This document shows, piece after piece, positions 18,144 through 27,093 of a stretch of DNA of 45,013 nucleotides. The first letter of the stretch is position 1, and each line of letters begins with the position of its first letter. The translations under genes and the position numbers were made by a program. Source of the stretch: Terriglobia bacterium (GTDB taxonomy: Bacteria > Acidobacteriota > Terriglobia > Terriglobales > Acidobacteriaceae); assembly GCA_020073665.1 (NCBI GenBank), contig JAIQEU010000025.1, forward strand, positions 1 through 45,013. Reading direction: 5' to 3'. The notes under the pieces were generated by a model, which was not told where the DNA came from, did not search any database, and saw only the letters and a program-made list of their open reading frames with translations.

Positions 18144-18635
18144 TGCGAACGAGCGCACGTCATGTCCGGTGATTCATGTACAGCACCCCCGGTTTCCAGA
18201 GGCCAGCGGTTTGGAGTGTGAGAAAGAGATGCAAGGGATCCTTGCACCCCAGTCGTTAGCCAGCACCAGCTTGCAGGAACTCACGAGGGAATTGGATCTG
18301 AAAGCGGGATCCATGAGGGGATGTGGGGAATTACAGGCGTAGAAGAAAGAGTCGCACGACCGCTGGTTTGATTCCGTTTCTCACTCGGCGTCCGAGTTGC
18401 TCTCGGCCCAAGTTAATCTGGTTGCGCTCTCCACCGTGCAGCCCTGAGCATACGCGTCCTGTCGTCCGCCGCCAAACCGGCGGACCCTGCGAACCCAATT
18501 CGGTTTCGGGCAGTAATCTCGACAATGGCTGTCCGGGCCTGCTGCTGCAGACACCATGTGCACCACCACGATTTCCTCGGACTGGTCAGGCAGGCCCGAG
18601 CACAGGGACCGGGGTAGACATCCAGAGTGGGCACT
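18144..18635. other. intergenic region with one GC-rich hairpin
   Basis: About 490 bases between the convergent DoxX-like gene and the ASH-repeat lipoprotein gene. No gene was recognised. An 8-bp stem (GTCCGCCG at 18464-18471 with CGGCGGAC at 18478-18485) and a 6-bp palindrome next to the lipoprotein stop (AGAGTG-GG-CACTCT, 18624-18637) are present. Neither has a T-tract, so neither is called as a terminator. Confidence 0.4.
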
Positions 18636-21600
18636 CTACGGCGTCGGGATCACCGCCTGCACTTCGTTCGAGTACGCGCTCTCATTGTTGCTGTTGTCGA
18701 CCGCGGTTGTGACGTAGTAGTAAGTCTGACCCGCGGTGACCGAGAGATCGGTATACGTGGTGCTTCCATCCAGTGCGGTATTGATCTTCGTGTAGGGCCC
18801 GCCAGAGGTGCTGCCTCGATAGATGTTGTAACCCGCAAGATTGGGAGTGCTGTCACTCCAGGACAGGTCCACACTGTGCTGCGGCGGCGTCGTTCCCGTG
18901 CCGGTAAGTGACTCGCTGGTCGGGGAATTTGTGGCATTGCTGATGAACGAAGCTGTTGCCGACGCTGCCCCGCTGGCCTGCGGGGTGAACGTTACGGTGA
19001 ACGATTTACTCCCGCCAGCGGAGATGGTGAAGGGGAACGAGAGCCCGCTCAGAGCGAACTCCGAGGTGCTCACGCTGGCGGAGGATACGGTCACGCTCGC
19101 GCCCGTGGCGTTCAGCGTTCCCGTCAGACTAGCGCTCGATCCGACAGTTACGTTGCCGAAGTTCAGCGTGGCCGGCGTCACCGACAACTGTCCCGCGGCA
19201 GTGCCTGTACCTGACAGGGGGACGGACAAGTTCGGGTTTGACCCGCTGGACACGACAGCAATGCTTCCGCTGACCGCCCCCGCCGAAGTCGGCGCGAAGG
19301 TAGCGCTGAAGGTAAAGCTCTGTCCGGGGGTTAAAGTTAGTGGAGGGTTAATTCCGCTCACGCTGAAGCCGCTTCCCGTGACCGTAACCTGAGAAATGGT
19401 CACGCTCGATCCGCCGGAGTTGGTCAGCGTCTCGGATTGGCTGGTGCTGTTGCCCACCTGCACGCTGCCAAAGTTGATGCTTGACGGGTTTGCCGTCAGG
19501 GCACCGGCCGTCACGCCCGTGCCCGAGAGAGGAACGTTGAGGGTGGGGTTGGAACCGTTGCTGATGATGGCCACGTTTCCGCTCACTGCGCCCGCCGACA
19601 GCGGAGTAAATGCCACGCTGAACGTCTTAGTCTGACCCGGCGTCAGAGTGAGCGGCAGACTCAGCCCGCTGATGCTGAAGCCCGCACCTGTCGCGGTAGC
19701 TTGCGTGATCGTGATGCTGGATCCGCCCGAGTTGGTCAGCGTTTCCGATAGGGTCTGGCTGCTGCCGATTTGAACGCTTCCGAAGCTTAGGCTTGTCGGG
19801 TTTGCGGTCAGTGTCCCCGGCGTCACACCCGTTCCGGAGAGAGGAACGTTGAGGGTGGGGTTGGAACCGTTATTGACGATTGCCACGTTTCCACTCACGG
19901 CACCGGCCGACTGCGGAGCAAATGCCACGCTAAACGTCGCACTCTGACCCGCTGTCAACGTCAGGGGCAAGTTCAGCCCGCTAACGCTGAAGCCTGCGCC
20001 AGTCGCAGTAGCTTGCGTGATCGTGATGCTGGATCCGCCCGAGTTGGTCAGCGTCTCCGATAAGGTCTGGCTGCTGCCAATTTGAACGCTTCCGAAGCTC
20101 AGGCTTGAAGGGTTTGCAGTCAGGGCTCCCGGCGTTACACCCGTGCCCGAGAGAGGAACGTTGAGGGTGGGGTTGGAACCGTTGCTGATGATGGCCACGT
20201 TTCCGCTCACTGCGCCCGCCGACAGCGGAGTAAATGCCACGCTGAACGTCTTAGTCTGACCCGGCGTCAGAGTAAGCGGCAGACTCAGCCCGCTGATGCT
20301 AAAGCCCGCACCTGTCGCGGTAGCTTGCGTGATCGTGATGCTGGATCCGCCCGAGTTGGTCAGCGTTTCCGATAGGGTCTGGCTGCTGCCGATTTGAACG
20401 CTTCCGAAGCTCAGGCTTGATGGGTTCGCGGTCAGGGTACCCGGCGTCACACCCGTGCCCGAGAGAGGAACGTTAAGAGTGGAGTTGGAACCGTTGTTGA
20501 CGATTGCCACGTTCCCACTCACGGCGCCCGCCGACTGCGGAGCAAACGCCACGCTGAAGGTTTTAGTCTGACCCGCCGTCAAAGTGAGAGGCAAGCTCAG
20601 CCCGCTTATGCTGAAGCCAGTACCTGTCGGAGTAGCCTGCGTGATCGTGATGCTGGAACCGCCCGAGTTGGTCAGCGTCTCTGATAAGGTCTGGCTGCTG
20701 CCAATTTGAACGCTCCCGAAGCTCAGGCTTGATGGGTTTGCAGTCAGGGCCCCCGGCGTTACGCCCGTGCCCGAGAGAGGAACGTTGAGGGTGGGGTTGG
20801 AGCCGTTGCTGACGATGGCCACGTTTCCGCTAACCGCGCCCGCCGACTGTGGAGCAAACGCCACGCTGAAGGTCGCACTCTGACCCGCTGCCAAAGTGAG
20901 GGGCAAACTCAGCCCGCTAACGCTGAAGCCCGCGCCCGTCGCAGTAGCTTGGGAGATGGTGACGCTGGCGCCGCCGGAGTTGGTCAGCGTTTCCGATAAA
21001 GACTGGCTGTTGCCCACCTGAACAGTGCCAAAACTCAGGCTGGCTGGCGTCGCGGCAAGCTGCCCGGGTGCGGTACCCGTGCCCGACACCGGTATGGTGA
21101 CGGTCTGTGTATTGCTGTTCGCATTCGCCCTCTTCAGTCGGGACTTACCTGCGGTCAGGGAGACATCGATCATCACCGAAATGGTTCCGCTGGCAGCGCC
21201 GGTCACTTTAGGAGAAAACGTCACATTGAAGACCGCGCTCTGTTGCGGGGTCAGGGTAAGCGGAAGATTCAAGCCGCTGATCTGAAATTCATTTCCGCTG
21301 AGCGTCACCTGCGCAATGGTCAGGCTGCTGCCGCCGGAGTTGGTGAAGCTCTCCTGCTTGGTCTGGCTGCTGCCCACCTGCACCGTCCCAAAACTGACAC
21401 TCCCGGGATTGGCATTGAGCACGCCAGCCGTCACTGCAGTCGCGGAGAGGTCAACCATTGCAGTGGGGTTGGGGGCGTTGCTGGTAACCAATACCGTCCC
21501 GACGGGACTGCCGGCGGCCTGAGGAGTAAACGTAAGGCTCAGCGTCGCACTTTGGCCCGCTGCCAAGGTCAGGGGAAAACTTGGCCCAACGATCTGGAAG

Positions 21601-21845
21601 CCGTTCCCCGTCACCCTAGCCTGGCTGATAATAACGTTGGACGCGGTCGAGTTGGTCACAATGTCCGTCAGAGACTTGCTGGCACCGATGACCACCGTCC
21701 CAAAGTCGAGATGCGGCGTGGTTACGGTCAATCCCCCGTTTTGGCCGGGGCTGGAGGACGCGCCACTCAATGCCTGGCAACCCAGCAATCCACCGAGGGC
21801 GAGCAGAACCAGGATGCTACTCCACAGCGTGCCGTGAGTTTTCAC
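18636..21845 (-). CDS. lipoprotein with nine ASH (choice-of-anchor D) repeats and an FN3 domain
   Basis: 1069-aa surface or periplasmic lipoprotein. A GTG start at 21845 puts a lipoprotein signal at the N-terminus (LVLLALGGLLGC, lipobox cysteine); the frame is open further upstream but without signal character. Nine immunoglobulin-like ASH repeats of about 104 aa follow, each with 'LSFG.V..G.S....L.N.G...'. Repeats 4-7 are nearly identical (for example FGSVQIGSSQTLSETLTNSG). Repeat 2 has an insertion of about 15 residues. The last ~85 residues are a fibronectin type III domain (VDLSWSDSTPNLAGYNIYRG). No catalytic domain is present, so a structural, adhesive or scaffolding role is likely. At DNA level, 19520-19790 and 20144-20414 are almost identical at an offset of 624 bases (two repeats). 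Confidence 0.85.
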   Translation of the reverse strand: MKTHGTLWSSILVLLALGGLLGCQALSGASSSPGQNGGLTVTTPHLDFGTVVIGASKSLTDIVTNSTASNVIISQARVTGNGFQIVGPSFPLTLAAGQSATLSLTFTPQAAGSPVGTVLVTSNAPNPTAMVDLSATAVTAGVLNANPGSVSFGTVQVGSSQTKQESFTNSGGSSLTIAQVTLSGNEFQISGLNLPLTLTPQQSAVFNVTFSPKVTGAASGTISVMIDVSLTAGKSRLKRANANSNTQTVTIPVSGTGTAPGQLAATPASLSFGTVQVGNSQSLSETLTNSGGASVTISQATATGAGFSVSGLSLPLTLAAGQSATFSVAFAPQSAGAVSGNVAIVSNGSNPTLNVPLSGTGVTPGALTANPSSLSFGSVQIGSSQTLSETLTNSGGSSITITQATPTGTGFSISGLSLPLTLTAGQTKTFSVAFAPQSAGAVSGNVAIVNNGSNSTLNVPLSGTGVTPGTLTANPSSLSFGSVQIGSSQTLSETLTNSGGSSITITQATATGAGFSISGLSLPLTLTPGQTKTFSVAFTPLSAGAVSGNVAIISNGSNPTLNVPLSGTGVTPGALTANPSSLSFGSVQIGSSQTLSETLTNSGGSSITITQATATGAGFSVSGLNLPLTLTAGQSATFSVAFAPQSAGAVSGNVAIVNNGSNPTLNVPLSGTGVTPGTLTANPTSLSFGSVQIGSSQTLSETLTNSGGSSITITQATATGAGFSISGLSLPLTLTPGQTKTFSVAFTPLSAGAVSGNVAIISNGSNPTLNVPLSGTGVTAGALTANPSSINFGSVQVGNSTSQSETLTNSGGSSVTISQVTVTGSGFSVSGINPPLTLTPGQSFTFSATFAPTSAGAVSGSIAVVSSGSNPNLSVPLSGTGTAAGQLSVTPATLNFGNVTVGSSASLTGTLNATGASVTVSSASVSTSEFALSGLSFPFTISAGGSKSFTVTFTPQASGAASATASFISNATNSPTSESLTGTGTTPPQHSVDLSWSDSTPNLAGYNIYRGSTSGGPYTKINTALDGSTTYTDLSVTAGQTYYYVTTAVDNSNNESAYSNEVQAVIPTP
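19520..20414. repeat. higher-order 2x312-base repeat inside the ASH-repeat gene
   Basis: The basic unit is about 312 bases (104 codons). Two blocks of about 270 bases, 19520-19790 and 20144-20414, differ at only about three positions and are offset by exactly 624 bases. The unit between them is more divergent. This indicates duplication or gene conversion of a two-repeat block rather than of single repeats, and it preserves the frame. Confidence 0.75.
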
Positions 21846-22103
21846 ATGACCTCTGTCAAGCCCCAGGTTGTTTTTCCTGTGGCAGGCGATGTTTACAATT
21901 TCGTTAACTGCAAATTCGCCCACACAGAAGGTCGGGAGAGGTTGACTTAGGAGAGTCTGCGTCCAAGGCTCGATTTGGGGTAGGTCTCGGAAGGGCATGA
22001 CGATCACGGCGGAAGGGCTATCGCCCGTGAGAGCGCCCGACTGTTGTAAATTTCAACACTTGAGTTTTAGGCCACTATCCGACTGTTCAACCACGGGTGT
22101 GAG

Positions 22104-23273
22104 CTAGCGGTTGCGAGGTTCGAGGTCGTGGTCGGCGGGTGCGCGCAGGAAGGCCGACGGCGGGTCGAGCGAACATCTTTTCAGGAAGGCTTGCTGGGTT
22201 AGGGATCCGTCCTCCCAAAGCCGTATGTCATCGAGGCTGGCGGCCGCTACTCCGCCGCGCTGATCGAGGAAGATGACCACGATTCCCGCCCAGGGATCTT
22301 GCGAGCTGTGCGATATCTGACGATAGCGCTCCATGAAGATGGACTGCGCGAATTCCAGCTTGTTGCCGGTTTCGTTGAGAGTGGACCCCTGCGGCCGTGC
22401 CCAGACGTAAAGGGCCCTCTTGCCTTTCAACGGGCTCCAGTCGCCGGAAAAATCAGAGGGCATCTCGCGAATGATGGTGAAGCTGTCTGCAACGGGCGCT
22501 TCCGGCTGCGCGGGAGCATTGGCGACGGCCGCAGGGACATTAGACTGCACCAGCGATCGCCTGACCCAGCCGCTACGCGAACCTTCCAGTGACACTCGCA
22601 GCCATTCTCCCCGGTGTTCGAGCACCTGAAATTCGTCCTCGCGCTGGGCTCGTACCAGCACTGAGGCGTGATCGGAGGGGTCGTTCAAGACCGACACCCG
22701 CGGCTTGATCACGGTGACGAACACGGTATCCGCAACCGTGGCTGGGGCCTGCAAGTTACGCAGTTGCTCCTCAAGTTCGGCCAGGTGATGCTCGGCCTCC
22801 AGTCGTTGCGCCCGGATCGCCGCGATCCGCTGGGTCATGGCGGCGGCATCCGCCGGCTTGTCCTGGAGATAGTCATTCAAGCGCTCCAGTAGATCACCTT
22901 CCAGGTGCCCGTTCGACTCCAGGGAGCGGTAGCCCGAGTCTTTGCCATCCCGCGCCCCCTGCCAGGCCGTAACGTTGGCTCGCACTCGAACCAGAGTCTT
23001 GTCGGCCGACGAGGGCACCAGTTCGATTTTGAATTCGCAGTAGGGACGCTGGTATTCCTCGAGGTGCAACCCTTCTTGCATGATGAAGCCTTCCAGCGTG
23101 GGCAAGCGGATTCCATCGTACGCACCGATATTCTTGAGCGCTGCTTTCACCGCGGCGAGAGGAAAGGGATACTCGCGCTCCTGCACGCCCTTCACGTCTT
23201 GTGCAGAACTCAAGGACGCAATTGCGAGCGCAACTGCCGCCAGAACTCCACCGAAACGGGGCAGCGGCTTCAC
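22104..23273 (-). CDS. secreted SH3-domain protein of unknown function
   Basis: 389-aa protein with an N-terminal signal peptide (GVLAAVALAIASLSSAQ). An N-terminal alpha/beta region of about 110 residues (YPFPLAAVKAALKNIGAYDG onward) is followed by a short coiled coil (RIAAIRAQRLEAEHHLAELE). Then comes an SH3b-like domain (SVLNDPSDHASVLVRAQRED, GEWLRVSLEGSRSGWVRRSL) and a C-terminal domain of unknown type. The GTG start overlaps the stop of the preceding gene (GTGA at 23270-23273), so the two are coupled. The preceding protein has the same layout, so these look like diverged tandem duplicates. They end the cytochrome oxidase gene run; a role in assembly or in the envelope is possible but unproven. 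Confidence 0.6.
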   Translation of the reverse strand: MKPLPRFGGVLAAVALAIASLSSAQDVKGVQEREYPFPLAAVKAALKNIGAYDGIRLPTLEGFIMQEGLHLEEYQRPYCEFKIELVPSSADKTLVRVRANVTAWQGARDGKDSGYRSLESNGHLEGDLLERLNDYLQDKPADAAAMTQRIAAIRAQRLEAEHHLAELEEQLRNLQAPATVADTVFVTVIKPRVSVLNDPSDHASVLVRAQREDEFQVLEHRGEWLRVSLEGSRSGWVRRSLVQSNVPAAVANAPAQPEAPVADSFTIIREMPSDFSGDWSPLKGKRALYVWARPQGSTLNETGNKLEFAQSIFMERYRQISHSSQDPWAGIVVIFLDQRGGVAAASLDDIRLWEDGSLTQQAFLKRCSLDPPSAFLRAPADHDLEPRNR

Positions 23274-24121
23274 GGCGACACCTCAAGCATCAGCCGGTAG
23301 ATCCAGCCTTGTTGGCCGTTGGGAACCTGGACCCGGTACCAGCTGCGGGTTTCGAACAGCACGGTAACGGTGTCGCCTTGCGACAAGGATTGCAGGGTCG
23401 AGGAACTATTGTAGGGCGAGGCTTTCAGGTCCGCGCTTCCTGTCTTGATATGCCCGGCGCGGCCGCGCTGCAGTTGCTGGATCTGACTCTGGACCTGCTC
23501 CTGCCTGGCGGTTACCGCGTTTAGCTGGGTTCTTTCCTCATCCAGTTCTTCCTGCAGCTTGCTCAACTTTTGTTGTTGTTGCTCGGTCGCGGCGTCCACT
23601 TGCTGCTGGCGCTCGCGGTCGTCAATGTCTTTGAGCCGGTCCGAGATCACCAGAAATTCGGCGTTCTCGGGAACGCCATCGGAAGCGTGGGAGCGCCGCA
23701 AATTGTCCTCCACGAAAACGGCGTCAATGCGCAGCCGGGTTGATTTGGGACCGAGGGACTGCACGACGTAGCGCACCGTGACCGTGCCCTTATCGTTGCT
23801 TTCATGGAAATGCTCGGGCGAAAGGGTGTCGGGCCGCACCTTGAACAGCACAGTTCCGCCTCCGCCGGAGCTATGGAACGCGGTCGAGGATTTCGCGGGG
23901 ATGGCGCCATCCAGTTCGCTAGTGTCCTTGTACTGGGACGTGCCGCGGATGATGCCGTCTTCCGTGGTTTCCTTGACGACTTCCAAGACACGGTCATAGG
24001 GCTCGTCCAAGTCGATGGAGAACCCATCTCCCCAGTGGGTGTGCCGGGAGCCCGCATTACCTGGAGAGGAAAACAGTAAGACGCTGGCTGCGAAAAAGAG
24101 TCCCACGGTGAACAGCCGCAT
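23270..24121 (-). CDS. secreted coiled-coil/SH3-domain protein of unknown function
   Basis: 283-aa protein with a signal peptide (FTVGLFFAASVLLFSSPGNA), starting at the ATG at 24121. The N-terminal ~145 residues form an alpha/beta domain similar in position to that of the downstream protein. A strongly predicted coiled coil follows (QQQVDAATEQQQQKLSKLQE, then LDEERTQLNAVTARQEQVQS). A C-terminal SH3b domain is seen (LKASPYNSSSTLQSLSQGDT, SWYRVQVPNGQQGWIYRLML). It begins 94 bases after the heme O synthase gene and overlaps the next gene by four bases. No function is assigned. Confidence 0.6.
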   Translation of the reverse strand: MRLFTVGLFFAASVLLFSSPGNAGSRHTHWGDGFSIDLDEPYDRVLEVVKETTEDGIIRGTSQYKDTSELDGAIPAKSSTAFHSSGGGGTVLFKVRPDTLSPEHFHESNDKGTVTVRYVVQSLGPKSTRLRIDAVFVEDNLRRSHASDGVPENAEFLVISDRLKDIDDRERQQQVDAATEQQQQKLSKLQEELDEERTQLNAVTARQEQVQSQIQQLQRGRAGHIKTGSADLKASPYNSSSTLQSLSQGDTVTVLFETRSWYRVQVPNGQQGWIYRLMLEVSP

Positions 24122-24215
24122 GATCCGGAGGGCTCGCCTGCGATTGGGACAACGGAAGCGTAACAACCTCTGGACCTCCACAGCAGAAGTGGTTTCACGC
24201 CGAGGCCGGGACGGC

Positions 24216-25118
24216 TCAGCGCTTGGAGACCATCAACACCGCAAGCGCAATTGGCAAATAAATCACCGAAGCATGCAGCAGGCGGCTCGCCGAGGTTTTG
24301 GAACTCGATTGCGCCAGTTTGAGGCCATAGTACAGGAAAAATATCCCAGCCCCCGACATGCTGAGCAGATAAAACAGGCTGTAGTTCCGGCCAATACCGG
24401 GGAGCAGAGTCGTGACGATGAGGACAATGGTAAACACGACAATCTCTGCCCGGGTGAAGTGCGAATCCAGATCAAAGCGCGGCAGCATGCGGAAACCCGC
24501 GCGCTCGTAGTCCTGACGGTACATCAGGGCAATGGCCAGGAAATGGGGGAATTGCCAGAGGAAGAGCAGGGCAAACAGAAACCAGGCTTGACGATCCAGG
24601 GTAGCGGAGGCTCCCGCCCATCCGATCAGAGTCGGTGCCGCCCCTGGAAAAGCGCCCAGCAGAGTGCACAGAGCCGTCTTCCGCTTCAGCGGCGTGTAGA
24701 TGAGCAGGTACGACAGCAGCGTGGAAATGGCCAGCAGGGCGGTTAACGCATTGACAGCTAACCAGAGATACAGGCCTCCGACCACGCTGAGCGTGACTCC
24801 GAACAGCAGCGCTTCCCGGGGAGAAATCCTGCCGGAAGGCAGCGGCCGGGCGGCGGTACGACGCATTTCTGAATCGTGAGCCCGTTCCATGAACTGGTTG
24901 AGAGTGGCGGTGCCGCTGGCTACCAGCAACGTGCCCAGTACGGTGTTCACCAGTCCCGCCCAGTGCATGGCGGAATGGCAGCCCAGGTAGTAGCCCGCTG
25001 AAGTGGTCATCACGATCAGCAGGTTCACTTCCGGTTTGGTGAGAATGTAGTAATCCCGAAGCTTGGAAGTGAGCGTCTGCGGAGAGGTGGGACTTGCCAT
25101 GGGGTAAGTGGTCGCCAT
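24216..25118 (-). CDS. ctaB: protoheme IX farnesyltransferase (heme O synthase)
   Basis: Polytopic membrane prenyltransferase that adds a farnesyl group to heme B, giving the heme O precursor of the heme A used by the oxidase encoded upstream. The UbiA-family signature NQFMERAHDSEMRRTAARPL carries the acidic prenyl-diphosphate-binding residues and is followed by PSGRIS. A second acidic motif occurs later (YRQDYERAGF). Seven to nine hydrophobic helices are visible. The ATG at 25118 lies one base after the stop of the preceding small membrane protein (TAAAATG), so translation is coupled; the longer TTG-started frame overlaps that gene. No heme A synthase (ctaA) gene is in the window. Confidence 0.92.
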   Translation of the reverse strand: MATTYPMASPTSPQTLTSKLRDYYILTKPEVNLLIVMTTSAGYYLGCHSAMHWAGLVNTVLGTLLVASGTATLNQFMERAHDSEMRRTAARPLPSGRISPREALLFGVTLSVVGGLYLWLAVNALTALLAISTLLSYLLIYTPLKRKTALCTLLGAFPGAAPTLIGWAGASATLDRQAWFLFALLFLWQFPHFLAIALMYRQDYERAGFRMLPRFDLDSHFTRAEIVVFTIVLIVTTLLPGIGRNYSLFYLLSMSGAGIFFLYYGLKLAQSSSKTSASRLLHASVIYLPIALAVLMVSKR

Positions 25119-25119
25119 T

Positions 25120-25389
25120 TTACCAGTCTTGACCGGATTCGCCAGCGGACTCGGTCCGCTTAAATTGATTGCGCTTGTGATGGACAATGAAAATCATCCC
25201 CACCGACATAGCCGTGGGGGGAATGATAAGGATCAGGATGCCGCTGCGCAAGGCCTCAATCATACGTGCGCCGGCCGAGGCTGCCTGGGTATAGCAGAGC
25301 GAGCAGCTTTGAGAGAACGCCGGGACGGCAAGCGCGGCCCATGCCAACAGGACGAACGCTACCAGCCGAACTGATCTCCGAACTCTCAT
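25120..25389 (-). CDS. small two-helix membrane protein in the oxidase operon
   Basis: 89-aa protein with an N-terminal signal or anchor (LVAFVLLAWAALAVPAFSQ), then a CSLCYTQAASAG segment with a CXXC pair. A second membrane helix follows (GILILIIPPTAMSVGMIFIV), then a basic tail. It lies between subunit IV and heme O synthase, overlapping neither but within 22 and 1 bases of them. The family was not recognised. The periplasmic CXXC beside an oxidase suggests a redox or copper-handling assembly role, which is inference. The ATG at 25389 was chosen because the signal-like basic start (MRVRRS) begins there. Confidence 0.6.
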   Translation of the reverse strand: MRVRRSVRLVAFVLLAWAALAVPAFSQSCSLCYTQAASAGARMIEALRSGILILIIPPTAMSVGMIFIVHHKRNQFKRTESAGESGQDW

Positions 25390-25411
25390 GTTGCTCTCAC
25401 TGCCCTCAATC

Positions 25412-25723
25412 TCAATGCGCAAACGGCGCGCCGTTGATCATGCGGAAGCTGTCGGTCCATCCATATTGCATGGTCGCCAGGACGAAGAGGGTAAAGACCG
25501 CGATGAACACCACCAGGCTGCGCCGTTCGGAACTCAGGTGCATAAAGAACAGAACGGCGACCAGGGCCTGGACCGCAGCCACCACCAGCAGGCGCGCAAA
25601 CAACCCTTCTCCGGCGCTTCCCGTATAGGCCAGAACGATCTGCAGGCCGGCCATGCCCAGCAGGCAAAGATAGATAATAATGTCCTTGCCTAACCCGCCG
25701 CTTTGCTTTTCCGCCGTATTCAT
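25412..25723 (-). CDS. coxD: cytochrome c oxidase subunit IV (prokaryotic type)
   Basis: 103-aa membrane protein with three hydrophobic helices (IIIYLCLLGMAGLQIVLAYT, LLVVAAVQALVAVLFFMHL, LVVFIAVFTLFVLATM). The 'VQALVAVLFFMHL' helix is typical of prokaryotic COX4-type subunits. Such subunits stabilise the oxidase core and are not catalytic. The ATG at 25723 has GGAGGG upstream. It lies 19 bases after the second subunit III gene. Confidence 0.8.
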   Translation of the reverse strand: MNTAEKQSGGLGKDIIIYLCLLGMAGLQIVLAYTGSAGEGLFARLLVVAAVQALVAVLFFMHLSSERRSLVVFIAVFTLFVLATMQYGWTDSFRMINGAPFAH

Positions 25724-25742
25724 AGAACGTTCCCTCCGCAAG

Positions 25743-26372
25743 CTAGCGCGCGATGTTCAAAAGATAGATAAGCGGAACGACGAACATCCAGACAATGTCC
25801 ACAAAGTGCCAGTACAGACCCAGGATCTCGATGTCATCCGCATTGTAGCGGCCGCCCTGGTAGCGGACACCCACAGCCAGCAATGCAATCACGCCGCTGG
25901 TGACGTGCAGCAGGTGCAACCCGGTAACGCTAAAAAAGGCTGCGCCAAACAAACCTGAGCCCCAGGGATTGTGGAACAGCGTGACGCCCTCGCCAATCAT
26001 CCCCATCCATTCCCGGAGATGCAGCAGCGCGAACACCGCGCCTGCCGCCGCCGTGATCAGAATCCAGCGGAAGGCCGCAGCCTTGTTTCCCGCCTGCGCG
26101 TTGCGCAAGCCCATCAGCATGGTCAAGCTGGAACTGATGAGGATGAACGTCATCAGCATCACATTGACGATGCTGGGCGAAAACTTGAAAGGAGTGGGCC
26201 AGTTGGCGGTGCCATTACGCAGGAATAAATAGGCCACCAGGCAAGCGGCAAACGTCATTGTGTCCGCGATGATGAACAGCCACATCGCCAGCTTCTTGGT
26301 GGGAATCGCAAACGGCGAGCCTGACGTCAGACCCGCGGAGTGTCCTTCCATGGTCAAATCGGCGTGGCTCAC
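25743..26372 (-). CDS. cytochrome c oxidase subunit III-like protein (second copy)
   Basis: 209-aa membrane protein of the COX3 family. Conserved elements: 'KLAMWLFIIADTMTFAACLV' at the first helix, 'FNPWGSG.FG..FF..TG.H..HV'-like sequence (GAAFFSVTGLHLLHVTSGVI), and a final helix 'YWHFVDIVWMFVVPLIYLL' with the WHFVD signature. It starts with GTG preceded by GGAGG. It is the second COX3-type gene in the operon after a more divergent one. Two different subunit III-like chains per operon may mean one replaces an accessory subunit. The subunit has no redox cofactors. Confidence 0.88.
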   Translation of the reverse strand: MSHADLTMEGHSAGLTSGSPFAIPTKKLAMWLFIIADTMTFAACLVAYLFLRNGTANWPTPFKFSPSIVNVMLMTFILISSSLTMLMGLRNAQAGNKAAAFRWILITAAAGAVFALLHLREWMGMIGEGVTLFHNPWGSGLFGAAFFSVTGLHLLHVTSGVIALLAVGVRYQGGRYNADDIEILGLYWHFVDIVWMFVVPLIYLLNIAR

Positions 26373-26396
26373 GGCGCCTCCTGGTTCTTGATCGCG

Positions 26397-27053
26397 TTAG
26401 AGCTTCATCCAAAGCAGCAACAGCAGGTACACCCAAAGACCGCCCATGAAATGCCAGTAGTGCGAGGTCGCATCCAACGTACTGCGTCGCAGGCGCGACT
26501 GGCCGAGCTTACGCAGGACATTGACCATCCCGCCCAGGCCCCCCATGACATGCAGCGCATGGGCGGCAGTGAGCACGTAGAAAAAAGAACTGCTGGGATT
26601 GGTGGCGAGATAAAACCCCTCGCCCTTCAATTGAAGCCATGCGGCGTACTGACCGGCCACAAACAGCAAGCCGAGACCCAAAGTTACGTACAACCAGCGG
26701 GCCGGGCTCCCAACCTGGCTTCTTGCACCGCCCATGAAACTGGCGACCCGGCGCCGCGCCATCTCCAGGGTGGCGCTGCTGGCCAGCAGCACTGCAGTAT
26801 TGCCGTAGAGGATCGAGGGTAATGTGAAATGCCGCCAATCCAGCGACGAGCCTTGACGAACGATCAAGGCGCTGGTGAACGCCGCAAACGTCATGGTGAT
26901 GGAGAACAGCACCACCCAGATGGCCGTGGAAGACGGCGGCGGGGCGTACTGCACCGCGCGCGGACTTCCCTCGCTCGGAACCAGATTCCGCCAACCGCCA
27001 TTCCCCGGCGGCGCCTTAACGATCTGCGGCGGTTCATGGATGGTCGTTGCCAT
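26397..27053 (-). CDS. cytochrome c oxidase subunit III-like protein (first copy)
   Basis: 218-aa membrane protein. A proline-rich N-terminal tail of about 40 residues precedes COX3-like helices (STAIWVVLFSITMTFAAFTS). Later come 'SSFFYVLTAAHALHVMGGLG' and the C-terminal 'SHYWHFMGGLWVYLLLLLWM', corresponding to the WHF signature. It follows subunit I by 40 bases and precedes the second subunit III by 24. The 'WHFMGG' variant in place of 'WHFVD' marks it as the more divergent of the two paralogues. Confidence 0.85.
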   Translation of the reverse strand: MATTIHEPPQIVKAPPGNGGWRNLVPSEGSPRAVQYAPPPSSTAIWVVLFSITMTFAAFTSALIVRQGSSLDWRHFTLPSILYGNTAVLLASSATLEMARRRVASFMGGARSQVGSPARWLYVTLGLGLLFVAGQYAAWLQLKGEGFYLATNPSSSFFYVLTAAHALHVMGGLGGMVNVLRKLGQSRLRRSTLDATSHYWHFMGGLWVYLLLLLWMKL

Positions 27054-27093
27054 AACCTAGACTCCCCTCATCCTGGCCCAAAATCCGTTTCTG

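Noticed and set aside
18464-18485. Hairpin considered as terminator or riboswitch part
   Set aside because: No T-tract on either strand, and no match to a riboswitch consensus that I could recognise.
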